DNA from: Trichuris trichiura
Lineage: Eukaryota; Nematoda; Enoplea; Trichinellida; Trichuridae
Assembly: GCA_037903355.1 (NCBI GenBank)
Contig: JBAJFE010000062.1
Span: forward strand, 868,001 to 932,000
Direction of reading: 5' to 3'
DNA: 64,000 nt
Made by a program: the position numbers and the translations under genes. Below the pieces are notes generated by a model that was not told the DNA's origin, ran no database searches, and worked only from the letters and a program-made list of their open reading frames with translations. Shown piece after piece: positions 12,148-22,446 of this stretch (position 1 is the stretch's first letter; each line of letters opens with the position of its first letter).

Positions 12148-12408
12148 GTAATGTTCACTACGCTTAGACAAACTTCAAATATTAGCGTAAGTAAATAAGC
12201 ACTGTATGGAGTTACACGTCTCCGCGATTGGATGGAGGCGCATTCTTCGATTTTCTCAAGATGTACGTTGAAGAGATCTGTCATAACGCAAGGTTCTTAA
12301 CAGAACAGTATACCTGCATCTTCCATGGTCTCACCACGGTTTTTCCTGCCATTTTTGGTATAATGAGTATTTGTAATTAAACAAATTAATTTCTGTGATA
12401 GCATAGCT

Positions 12409-12867
12409 CAGCCGTTCTCAACGTGGGGCCTGGAACCCCCAGGGGGGCCGAGAGAGTGTCAGGGGAAGCCAAAATCAAAGCTTTTTCAGAGGGTGGGGGT
12501 CCAGGAGGCCGTCAAGGGGGAGCTGAAAAACCTTACTGGAACAAGTGCGTAGTTAGGTAGATCGGAAGGGTGACAATTTATGCCAATCCTCTATAGAGGG
12601 TTGGTTAACCGTTAGCAACATCCCTCTATAGAGGATTGGCAATAAATTCTCACTCGACTCGGCGAAGTGGTTTCGTTGTTAGTTTCGAAGAACCCCAAGT
12701 GCTCTTTTCAAATGATTTGACGACTGTATATTCGCATTGTATCAGTGCATTAACTTGATCCTAGGAGGTTGTCATTGAAAGCTGATTGGCTGCTATACAA
12801 AAAACGCAAAAATTAATTGACCAATTGGAAAAGGGGGGCCTAGCGCAAAAAAGGTTTAGAGTGCCTG
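12409..12867. mobile_element. hAT-type MITE, 459 bp
   Basis: The ends resemble hAT termini: CAGCCGTTCTCAACG at the left and GGTTTAGAGTGCCTG at the right, an imperfect inverted pair. It is flanked by an 8-bp target duplication, GCATAGCT at 12401-12408 and GCATAGAT at 12868-12875. An internal inverted repeat around 12579-12643 would form a hairpin. No transposase is encoded. Arm B has the empty site with a single GCATAGAT (39632-39639, minus). Confidence 0.9.
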
Positions 12868-12875
12868 GCATAGAT

Positions 12876-14269
12876 GCCCCCTAAAAATGTGAAAACAAAA
12901 AGTAGTTCATTATCGGCATTCTATCTTTCCAGAAAACGTTATTGCCAACATTCACCAGTCATAATGGCAACGTTAATTCTAAATGTTCCGCAAAAATAAA
13001 CGGGCATTTGTTCGCAAAAGAAATACGAGGCTTTATGCCCTTGTAAGAAACATAAAGTCTCAACGTTTTTACAACAGTAAAGCCCAGTACGTTAGTACCG
13101 AAGGAAACTGAAAATTTATTTCCAAACAGGATTAGAACTTAAAGTGTTTCTATAGACTGCACGTATTGACCAGTGGCTAAGTGAAACTTTAAAATTTCAT
13201 GCCGACGCATGACTCCCGTGTTTATTTCCTGAGGAGGATTCTTTTCAGCTGCTCATTTTTAACATGAAAACTATATCAACCCAACACTGAATAGCTAAGA
13301 GTTGTGGCTCGCTCTCAGCCGGCTCAGGTTCGATTATTCGTTTAACAATTCTTAAAACCTGAGTACATTGACAAAAATTGGCTGCATAGTTAAGTCGGTA
13401 CTCTGGTAAAATTATGCGCACCAGTATTAAAATATTTCGCAATTAAGAATTCTTAGGTTTGGTGAAACTTCATTGTTAGCACGAGATCCTACACGTTACG
13501 TCCTTTTCCCCATATTAATGCACTTGGGCACATGATCATATCCATTGCATCCAAACAGATTCGCTGCCAGTAAAACTATAAAATTCTGCCTTCTCCGAGG
13601 TCATACCGTGACTTACCACCATTGGCATAAAATGCTTCAGTATAGTTTGGCCATGCTTAATGTGCTACGTAAGCTCATCCAGTATAACAACAACCTTGAG
13701 TTTACCATTGGAAGCTGTAATATTAGCGATACTGATGAAGAAACGCAATCACAAGGCCAACGCACTATGCCCAGCTTGGAAGAGAAGAATTAGTAAACAA
13801 CCGCAAGTCCAGAAATGCTGGCCGACAAAATAATCACTGGATTTCAAAGCAAATCGGCGGCAAATTAAAGTTGACAACCGCAACTTGTCGTTTGCATCAT
13901 ATCTGGGAGAACAGAAATAAGCTTAGAAAACCTGGAAGCTGCCGTACCGTGACAGTCAGCCAAAGTATCACAACTTTCATGTAGAATCCAGCATTAGCGA
14001 CCGAGTTTTTCAAAGGGTTTAATTTTACAATTGGCGCCATTAAAACCGCTACTCTCCAAGCGCGTTTCTCCTGCATTGAAAGACCGAACTTCGCTTATAC
14101 CGTACAAACTTCAGCCGGTTACTCCAGAGCTCATCAGTAAATAATGCTCGGAATAAGTAATGAATAGGAGATCACATGATAACCTCCGCTAAATATAAAA
14201 TTCTTCAATCGAGATTTGCACCGATTTTATTTTGCCAATTGGAAACATATCTGACAGCTTCAACAGGCA
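12876..14269. other. Arm A spacer, no recognised gene
   Basis: AT-rich sequence mirrored in arm B at about 38260-39630. Frames at 13245-13442 and 13545-13793 have no recognisable domain. A degenerate hammerhead-like motif lies on the minus strand near 14070-14105 and has a counterpart in arm B at 38399-38424. Confidence 0.5.
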
Positions 14270-14550
14270 TAGAAGCGATGTACATGGATTTTCCCGTTTT
14301 GCATTTGCCCATAAAACGAGTCAAAAAACTGAAAAAGCTTAACTCAGTGGGAGGGCAACTCCTGCGTGCGCTGATGACGGCTCAAGATTGAGCCGAAAGC
14401 TTCGCCAGACTTTTGTTTGGTTTTATGCCCTTGAACGACATTAAAGCTTTTTCACTTTTTTGACTCGTTTTATGGGCAAATGCAAAACGGGAAAATCCAC
14501 GTACATCTCTTCTATGACAACCAAACCCGTTACAGACCACACACCTGTAT
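14270..14550 (+). mobile_element. Small hammerhead-bearing element with 71-bp inverted repeats
   Basis: Present in arm A, absent from arm B (empty site about 38242-38259). It is flanked by a 14-bp direct repeat, AGCTTCAACAGGCA, at 14256-14269 and 14551-14564. Near-identical inverted repeats occupy 14270-14340 and 14444-14514. Between them is a hammerhead core at 14371-14398. A 36-nt tail follows the right repeat. It encodes no protein. Size, motif and duplication length match the PLE insertions of this window, so it is probably a non-autonomous PLE derivative. Confidence 0.85.
14371..14398 (+). ncRNA. Hammerhead ribozyme core (best match in window)
   Basis: CTGATGA, then a perfect 6-bp helix II (CGGCTC/GAGCCG) with loop AAGATT, then GAAA. 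This is the catalytic core layout of hammerhead ribozymes. Helices I and III and the cleavage site were not resolved by eye. Confidence 0.75.
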
Positions 14551-15293
14551 AGCTTCAACAGGCAATATTATTGCATTAAAAAAAAGACATAGAACGCCTC
14601 AAATGATAGTTTTAATGCAGTCGTCAACTCACAAAATCTTAGTTTTTGCAAAGCGTTACCTGCACTCTTTTAACCTTACTGTATGAACAGGTTTTGCGTG
14701 CTTTAAAGTCATGAGTGACGTGTTTGTTTAAGGCGTTCGTTTTGCAGCTGAATTGCCGTGGCTGCTTGGGCGCAGTGGTCGCTTCCGCAGAATATATGCC
14801 AGTCGTACGTTAGTTTGTTGATGCTTTCACCACCATGTGTTTCGCGGAAAGGGCGTTCTGAGTAACAACTACTTCTTATGATTAACAATATATTTGCGGG
14901 AAAATACCATTACCTTGTACCTTCTTATCATTTTTATTTTAAACTTCTCTCGTGAGTAGTAGACGTAGTAGTAAACAGTTTGGTCCGTAGTGAGTTGCGC
15001 AGGCAGACGGTGGCGCCCGGTTCGCGATCGCTCGCTTGTTTTAATTCAGTTTTTTCAGAACGGTGGCAACTTAATCTGTGAGTATATTGTTAATCATAAA
15101 CAATCGCCCTATGACAAAGATGATGAAGACGGCTACTTATTGGGCAAATGGTAGATCGAGATTCGCAGCGTGCACCTGAACAGCTACACTCAGTACAACT
15201 CGTGCGTTTAGCTGCTGTGCTGTTGAAGATATGCAAACTCCAGCGAAGGAGGCGAATAGGAGCGTGCTTTAAAAATACATTCTATCTCTTGCA

Positions 15294-16456
15294 CTTCCAG
15301 GGCTTGTTTTACAAACAAAAAAAACGGTGCACCGATGGGAAGTCCACTATCACCGGTACTGGTTGAGGTGTTCATGGAATATTTGGAACGGTGAGTGTTT
15401 TCCAAGACCGATGGTGAAATTGTGCCTACGTTTTTCAAACGATACGTGGATGACATCTTTGCAATAATCAAAAGGGGAAACGAAGAAGTCCTTCTAGAAG
15501 TATTAAACCATGAATTCCCTAACAGGATAAAATTCACCATTGAAAAAGAGGTTGAAGGAAAAATCCCGTTCTTGGATATCCTCATCATTCGCTCGCAAGG
15601 AGGGTATAAAAACTACCGTCTACCGAAAACCGACGCACTCAGACAAATATGTTGAGTACACGTCGCACCATCCGCGACACATTATGACTGGGATATTGGG
15701 GGGGGATGGTGGACCGAGCTTTGGCGATCTGCGATCCAGAATATTTGAAGAGTTGCTGGTCCACCTACGAAGAACCTTTGAAAAGAACGGATACCCCACC
15801 CACATAATAAACTCAACAATCCAGCGGAAACTGGGAGGAAGGACAAGGACAAAAAGACCTGCTCCAGGACTGCGCCTGATCCTCCCATATTACGCAGGCC
15901 TAAGGGAAAAAACCAGAAGGATTAGGAACAGACTAGGCTTCCAAGTCTGGTTCAAAGGGAACCCAAGCCTCCGTTCAATATTACGGAATGACAAAGAAAG
16001 GGTACCTCCGGACCAGTGCCCTGGGGTAGTTTATGCAATCAAGTGTGGATGTTCATCCACGTACATTGGTGAAACATGTTATACGCTGGCACACAGGTGG
16101 CAGGAGCACATGAAGTCCTTAACCAGGTACAGGAACGCGGTCAACCGTTTGAACGGAGAACCGTCCATCACGTCACGTGCCGTCCGCCCACACTGGATCC
16201 GCGAGTTGCCATGGAGAAAGCCAACCAGAGTTCAGCGGTGGCACAGCACGCAGCGCAATGCACGGGTCAACTGCGTGCGAAAGTGCTGTGCAAGGAAAGG
16301 CACTTTATGATTAGGAAGATGAAGGAGGCACTTTATATAAAGTTCAACCCCAACATTAACAGGGACGGTGGCATCGCAATCAGTGACACCTGGACTAACA
16401 TCATCAGGGCCACCAACTGCTGCCGGCTACAAGAATCGCTTGTACATGGACGATAA
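15294..16456 (+). pseudogene. PLE reverse transcriptase/GIY-YIG polyprotein, broken
   Basis: C-terminal part of a Penelope-type protein. In order: FQGLFYKQ, then after a frameshift in an A run near 15322 APMGSPLSPV, an in-frame TGA near 15390, the catalytic RYVDDIFAI box (about 15440-15466), a frameshift near 15600, HSDKYVEYTSHHP, VVYAIKC, the GIY-YIG core TYIGETCYTLAHRWQEH, another frameshift near 16165, then the conserved end KEALYIKFNPNINRDGG. At least three frameshifts and one stop make it inactive. The RT would copy RNA and the endonuclease would nick the target. Confidence 0.93.
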
Positions 16457-16729
16457 CGGTGCACCTCCGTGACTTGGAAGTTTCCCCGGCCCGTTTAATT
16501 CCCTTGCCCCCCGCCCCCTCTTCCTTTTCCCACTCCTTTCTTTCTTCCCGTTTGTTCCTCCCCTTCCGCCACCCCTAGTACCTGACTCCCCTCCCCCGCC
16601 CTCGTTTTCCGCCCCCCACCTTTTTTTAAAAAAATGTCGGATCCCCTTTAAAACGACCCAAGTCTCCCACGGTTTAAAGCACCAGTCCCACATAAGGGGC
16701 GTGCCAGCACTCTCTGTCATTTTCCTGCG

Positions 16730-16757
16730 CTGAAGACGGGACAGGTGATTCCCGAAA
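16730..16757 (+). ncRNA. Hammerhead-like motif in PLE 3' region
   Basis: CTGAAGA, helix II CGGGA/TCCCG with loop CAGGTGAT, then AAA completing the GAAA box. It lies 3' of the PLE coding part, where PLEs are known to carry hammerhead motifs. Activity is not shown. Confidence 0.7.
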
Positions 16758-17494
16758 GCTTCGCAATTAAACAATTGTTTGAACGGGTAGCTTTTCCGTA
16801 CAATAATGTTGACACACACACCCGTTGAGAAGAGCTATGTTTTCGAAGCAATTCTATCTCTTGTGGCATAATCGACCTGCCGGTCATGCATGTACTTTAT
16901 TGGGTGCAGAGAACGTTTCCAGTTGGTGCAACGCAGTCGACTGCGCTAATACATGCATACAGAAGATATTGATATTCAGACGCTGTTGGTTCTTCTAAGC
17001 TCGTGTCTGCCTGACGCTAGCATACACGAAGCAGCCTCAAGAAATATACTTTAGATGAACGATCAGATCTGGGCAAAACATCACTGCCGAAAGATAGTTT
17101 GTTCCGCACAGCAAAGAAATGGAAAAGTTGAAAATGATATGTTTTCTCTTTGTAAAGCTAAGGAGCGGCACTGGATCAGGAACTCTTCGGGTATGAGAAC
17201 AAGGACCAGCCTTTTTGCCGAAACACAGGTGGCCCAGAAAAACTGATGCCTACTTACGGAACGATATTCAAACTGGCACGAAATAAGAATTCTCATACTA
17301 TACAGCTATCCGCATTTTCATTTGAAGAACATATGGCTGCGGAGGTTTCCTCAGAAAAGATTTTAGACAAGCTTGCCGGCAGATAGCGTTTCAACGTTTT
17401 TTACTCCAGAACTGGTGAACAACAGTCTGTTCCTACGAATCTGGAGAGTCAATAACGGAATATATGTGCACTTGAGAAGGACAGAAGTTGTATT

Positions 17495-17603
17495 CGATTG
17501 ACCGCTGAAGATGAGTCGCGACAGACCCGAAAGCCCCGGGAAATTTATGTTCAATTTACATACCAACGGGACATATGATCCGTAATAAAGACACTTTAAT
17601 AGG
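17495..17603 (+). mobile_element. 109-bp hammerhead fragment inserted in arm A
   Basis: Flanked by a perfect 12-bp repeat AGAAGTTGTATT at 17483-17494 and 17604-17615. Arm B has a single copy at 36873-36884 (minus) and lacks the insert. The insert has CTGAAGA at 17505-17511, a helix II with one mismatch and GAAA at 17529-17532. It looks like the extreme 3' end of a PLE that integrated after severe 5' truncation. Confidence 0.85.
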
Positions 17604-17615
17604 AGAAGTTGTATT

Positions 17616-18353
17616 ATTATGAATAATTCTCCATCTTCATGGGCAGCATGAAGCTTCATGTGTTAACGTGGTGCCAAATCTTGCTGTGTAAGCAGAGAGC
17701 GAAGAGGCGGTTTCAGCAAAATGTTTTTTTCATTTTCGTTATCTACAAAACTTACCATCTGGTAGCCTTCCTACGTAAATATCGAAAACCTGTAGGCCCA
17801 CTGCTTCTGCCAATGCGTTGGAGCAATCGTCTCCTGTACATATTTTTGCCTATTTTGCGTACGACTGCGGTATGTATTCTTGTAGTTAATGACTGAAAAT
17901 AAACTTGGATAATTCAAGATGACATGCGCTTTTTCGGCGACCGCAAAATCTGCTATGCCCATTGCAAAACAAATGCGGCTTTCGCGAAACAAAATCCAAA
18001 ATACCGCGAAGGATTTTACTCCAGCTAGTATGGAAGCACATCCTTAGAACTGAGACGCAAAGCTTTTTTGTTTAGTACGGTTGCGTTGTAGAAGTTTTTA
18101 AATTACTTGAGAAAAATTGTTAGTAGGAAAGGATGCGAGCTTGAAAAGTGCTAAGCTTTCGCAAGTTATCTGCTGCCTCTGTCAGCAGCGGACAAACGCA
18201 GAATGTCAGCCCATGTTAAGACTTATATATTACAGGAATTTGGGCCAGTTTGTCACGCGGTACTTCGCTATTTTCGTAACCGTCAGGAATCAACCGTCTC
18301 CGCTGTCACTGATCGGCCGGTTTGGACAAAGTTACAGTCGGCCGGTTAGCAAC
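17616..18353. other. Arm A spacer, no gene
   Basis: Mirrored in arm B at about 36128-36872. Small frames in both arms (for example 36472-36717) have no recognisable domain. Nothing else seen. Confidence 0.5.
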
Positions 18354-18435
18354 GCTGTGGTGGCCGAGTGGTTAAGGCGTTGGACTCGAAATCCAATGGG
18401 TTATACCCGCACAGGTTCAAATCCTGTCCACAGCG
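18354..18435 (+). tRNA. tRNA-Ser(CGA)
   Basis: 82-nt class II tRNA, acceptor GCTGTGG/CCACAGC with discriminator G, A box TGGCCGAGTGGTTAAGG, anticodon CGA, a long variable arm and B box GGTTCAAATCC. A T6 run at 18457-18462 follows. Arm B partner 36046-36127. Confidence 0.97.
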
Positions 18436-19027
18436 ACGTGGTAAAACGTTCCACACTTTTTTATGCTTTTTGATCATATGCTATGCACCTAATACGTAAA
18501 TAGCTGCAGTAAACGAACTACATGTTACGCTTAGTATGTCTCTTGGAAGTGAAAGGGATGTGCCACTATTCATACCCAGAGAAATCACTTTGCTACGGCT
18601 TTCTGTGAAGATGTTAGTGAGTACGGAAGACATCTAGCTACCTCTTCCACCTCCCTTAATTATTTCTAATTACCTCAAAAAGAAAATAATGGTGTTAACT
18701 TTGTGGTAAACATGTGCGTTTGGGGAAGATATCCCTTCCTTCTTTCAAGGTTTAAGAGGGGATGCTTGAAGGATGCAAAGAATCACCTTAGCTTTCACCA
18801 TGGGATCTACTCTTACCAGATGCATCTCTGAGAAAGTCCAGGATTCATGATGCTCATCGATCCCAAAATTTACCAGCATATCCTTGGGAGCTAAGGTCAA
18901 TCTTTTTTATTTCAACCTCCAATTTCATGATTAAGAGTACTGGAAGAGAGCACTGTTTACTACGGAAATGATATGTAAAACCCTTTAAGGAAAAGAGTTT
19001 TAATACATGTTAAGCTGCTTGCTACAT

Positions 19028-19102
19028 CGCTGTGGACAGGATTTGAACCTGTGCGGGTATTGGATTTCAAGTCCAACGCCTTAACCACTCGGCCACCACA
19101 GC
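19028..19102 (-). pseudogene. tRNA-Ser(TGA) lacking 7 nt of the variable arm
   Basis: Same body as the intact Ser genes with anticodon TGA, but 75 nt long instead of 82. Seven bases spanning the 5' strand of the variable arm are gone, which removes the serine-specific long arm. The arm B partner 35456-35537 is intact. Confidence 0.88.
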
Positions 19103-19550
19103 GTGATTGATCTTCTCCATTACTACGTGTTCTTGAAACTGTCTCCAAAATTTTTTCGCAGCAAAAACTGAACGATTATACTTCACTCCGCCTGAAACTC
19201 GATGAGAAACGAGCCAGAAGAAGTTAGTGATAATAGCTTCAGGTCATTTTCACTTCTTTCTTATATTGAGGTTCAATGTTTGCGTGACAAAAGTAACGAA
19301 AGTCAAAAAAAAATGTTTTGCAATCTGCAGGGGAAGACGTTATCAACATGTAGAATGCTCAGAAACCACAGCAGCTACTTCAATTTGTTTCGTAGGCGGT
19401 TTTCCTTCAGCTATTCAAAATTGTAAAAATCTTTTTAAATCTGCCCATCAGGTAAATTTGTATTTGACAGAATATCTACCCTGCACAAAGCACAGAGACT
19501 CCGCTTGTTTGACAAAATTTAATAAAGGCTGATGTAAGGCATTACTAAAT

Positions 19551-19623
19551 GCCTATGTAGCTCAGTCGGTAGAGCGTTAGGCCTTTAACCTAAATGTCCA
19601 GCGTTAGACCCCATGCGTGGGCG
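19551..19623 (+). pseudogene. tRNA-Lys(TTT) pseudogene
   Basis: 73 nt and alignable end to end with tRNA-Lys. The invariant U before the anticodon is C, the B box reads GCGTTAGACCC instead of GGTTCGACCCC, the T stem has mismatches, and the acceptor is GCCTATG. The arm B partner 34883-34955 is intact. Homology between the arms ends at this gene. Confidence 0.87.
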
Positions 19624-20171
19624 ACACGCTAAAGTGTTCATGCATTTCCCTTCAATTTTGCATGTAATGAAGGAAAACATGTATTACTGGGAAAAGAGAG
19701 CAGAAAGGTTGCAAAGAACTGATCATGAGTTCTAACCGCCTGGATACATTTTAGATCAGCAGATGCCGTTACAGACAGGTTTCCATTTAATGCCACGAAA
19801 CAAATCTTCATTTTCAAGTGGTTAATACATTAGAGATTTCACTCGTCTTCGAAGAAAATCTTCATTTTATACAGTTCAATTCATGGGATGAACCTGCACG
19901 CCCACATGATTCGTTTTTTGGCCTATTGAACGGATCCAAGAAACGTTGAAAGCAAAAATATTTATTCAGAAGATTGTTTCGTTGCGATAAGCGGTATCAT
20001 AATACTTGACGCAAAGTTGATGAACACGAAGCTCTTTCACTTCTTTATTACTCCTTACTGACCTACCAACAGTGGAACGCGTTTCATTTATTTTTCTATT
20101 ACGCCTTTATGGAGAATTAATCTAGTTGAAGCACTAATACTGCTTGATTGCAATGGACAGTACCATCATCG
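19624..20171. other. Start of the unique centre, no gene
   Basis: No homology to arm B is visible beyond the tRNA-Lys pseudogene, and no gene is recognised. Confidence 0.5.
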
Positions 20172-20200
20172 CTGACGACGGGACAAGGTTAGTCCCGAAA
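20172..20200 (+). ncRNA. Hammerhead-like motif, solo
   Basis: CTGACGA, perfect helix II CGGGAC/GTCCCG with loop AAGGTTA, then GAAA. It is followed by GC-TACGAAC-GC, which could form a two-pair helix III before a TA. No PLE coding sequence is adjacent, so it is probably a truncated PLE 3' end. Confidence 0.65.
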
Positions 20201-20903
20201 GCTACGAACGCTAAGTGTTTTATTCTGAATTTTTCCTAAATAACTGTTCTTTCATCCGTTGGTAGGGCATTCGCATCGGTTTGATTCCAGATTCCATCAA
20301 CGGGCTAGACAATAAACCGTATTGAAGATATGAAGACGCATTCAGAGTCATTTTTCCTGTTGCCGCTGTCAGCATGACTGAACAACCATTTTCTTCCAAT
20401 GTGTTTGTTTATTTCACATACAACTAGGATGCGCTTTCACGTTGCTTACGGCTCAGAATGAATAAACTTGAATCACTCTCAGGAAAAAACGCATTTTTGC
20501 CAAACATAAGTTTGGTTATGTAATCCATTGGCGAAGAACCGAAGAGTGTCAGAGCAAGGGAAAAAAATTGCATAAAGCTATATCCAACACCCCGTATGTA
20601 CGTGACTTTCTTTTTGCTGCGTACTGTAGCGCTGCTGTACGTTGTCACGTAGTGTAGCGTGTGTAGAACGTTTTTGTCGATGGTTTCTCCGTGTTTTAGT
20701 GAGAATCAGTTTCTAAGGTTTTAAACAGGCTTTTTACAAAGCTTCTTGCGATTTGTATTCGAGGAGTGTATTTAGACTTCACTGTACGGTAAATGTCTGC
20801 TGAACTGCGTAGAGTAGTGTTCATTCCGTTTAACAGTTATTCCTAAGTTTTAGTGATTGGAATAGTGCGTTTTCGTCTTTTCACAATTCTGCCATTTACA
20901 GAC

Positions 20904-21273
20904 ATGGGTTTAAAGTGCGAAATTGCTGTTGGCCTTAACAAGGGACACAAAGTGACTAAACTGCCACGTCACAAGAAGCCGTCTAACACGAAAGGAAGGC
21001 TCAACAAGCGTGTCAAGTTTGTCCGCGATATTGTGCGTGAAATTTGTGGCTTTGCTCCGTATGAAAAGCGCACCATGGAATTGCTACGTATATCTCGAGA
21101 TAAGAAAGCGCTACGATACTTGAAACGTCGCGTAAGTGGCATAATCGATGCCAAAGGTTCGGCGTATATTTTGCTCGTATTTTTAGATCGGTGGACACAG
21201 AAGGTCAAAGCGAAAGCGTGACGAGATGCAAGGAGTTTTGATTGCCATGCGGAAGGCGCATGCGCATAAATAA
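20904..21273 (+). CDS. RpL36: 60S ribosomal protein eL36, two exons
   Basis: Exon 1 is 20904-21131 (76 codons) and exon 2 is 21187-21273 (28 codons plus TAA). A 55-bp GT-AG intron (21132-21186, donor GTAAGT, acceptor TTTTTAG, phase 0) separates them. Spliced, the product is 104 residues, the usual eL36 length. Recognisable parts are [12 protein letters not shown] near the start, [17 protein letters not shown] in the middle and the basic end [11 protein letters not shown]...AMRKAHAHK. Read without splicing, the frame runs into an unrelated tail and stops at 21221. The start is the ATG that gives [11 protein letters not shown]; an upstream in-frame ATG at 20853 lies before a likely acceptor (CCATTTACAG) just 5' of this ATG. 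That acceptor suggests a 5' UTR intron or a trans-splice site. AATAAA lies at 21292-21297. eL36 is a structural protein of the large cytoplasmic ribosomal subunit. Confidence 0.93.
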
Positions 21274-21297
21274 GAGTTGCAGGCTGGTTTGAATAAA

Positions 21298-22387
21298 AGC
21301 ATTAGTAAAACCTGAGATGCGTTCCCGTCATCCGGCTGTTTAATTGTTTTTAACGCACAGTTATTCTAGATTTTCTGTACAGACAATTTGTGCGAACCTT
21401 CACAGGCAATTCGTATTATTTCCTGTCGTTTAAGCTAACCAGGAAAAATGGAGCACAGTTTTTCTGAACCTATTCAATGTCTTAAGAGACTGATACGATC
21501 ATTTCGGGTGGTCATCGCAGTGGATATTGGGGTTCGAACAGCTAAAATCCATGCCTCTATGAGATGACCACCAGCGAACAGTTTTAGTTATAGCTGTCGC
21601 CCACAGGCAAAACGCAGTGCGGGAACAAATTTAGTTGCGTTGTATCCCAGTTATTGACGGGATATTACTACACGTAGTGACTGATTAAGCTACTTAAACC
21701 TTTCCCACGTTTTTCACGAAATTAGTAAAAAACAACCGTATACGTCAGGAGAAAGCAAATCGATCCTCCATCCTCTGCTGGTTGGGATGCCGATCGCTAA
21801 ATGCATTCCTCTCATAAAAGTGTCGGTCATGATTTGCGGTTCTTAGGCGATTGTTCGCCGGGCGGGCAACCCTAACAGGCGAAGTTGATAACCGTAAGAC
21901 ATGGATCAGTAGGAGTTTTGGTTTGAACCTGCATATTATAATTTCTAGAGCGGTAGCCGGTATGACCTTATTGTGTTGAAATCGGAATTCCTTAATGTTC
22001 GACAGCAGTCAGAAGTTCCGACCAAATTAAACCAGTTATTATCGTCTGTCAATGAGCCAGGAAGTGAAAAAGTCGGTTTACGTACAGAATCAAATCTTTC
22101 GAAAGACGACCAATGGCGGCTTTGAGAAACAGTTCATTTTAAAAACCGTGATACGATGACAACATCGTCTCTCTTCGCAAAATTTTGAGAAAGTCTTGAA
22201 CAATGAGGTACGTTGGGATATGAGATTGGACAGAGAATTCCAAGAGTTCTTTGTTCTTCGGTTATCTCACTACAGAAAAGTGACTCATAATGTGGGCAGT
22301 GACGACTAGATGGAGTACTTTGATCATAATTGTGAATTACAACATGCAAATCAAATATTGGGGGACTAAAATAAATATCGGTGCTTA

Positions 22388-22446
<59 letters not shown>

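Larger units (their letters stand above)
15292..16850 (+). mobile_element. 5'-truncated Penelope-like element in arm A
   Basis: An insertion of 1559 bp between a perfect 13-bp target duplication, ATTCTATCTCTTG, at 15279-15291 and 16851-16863. Arm B has one copy of the site (about 37511-37535). It begins inside the reverse transcriptase (at the QGLFYKQ motif), runs through the GIY-YIG domain, then a C/T-rich 3' UTR (about 16490-16630) and a hammerhead motif (16730-16757). Confidence 0.93.
1..19623 (+). repeat. Arm A of a giant tRNA-bearing inverted repeat
   Basis: Reads as the reverse complement of 34883-52056. Position 1 pairs with about 52056 and 19623 pairs with 34883. All 16 tRNA loci have a partner of the same type at the mirrored place, and the spacers between them also align by eye with many substitutions. 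The arm is longer than its mate mainly because of four transposon insertions near 12409, 14270, 15292 and 17495. The left end is cut by the window edge. Confidence 0.93.

Noticed and set aside
20853..20903. Upstream ATG as start of eL36
   Set aside because: It adds 17 hydrophobic residues not typical of eL36 and lies before a likely splice acceptor at 20894-20901.
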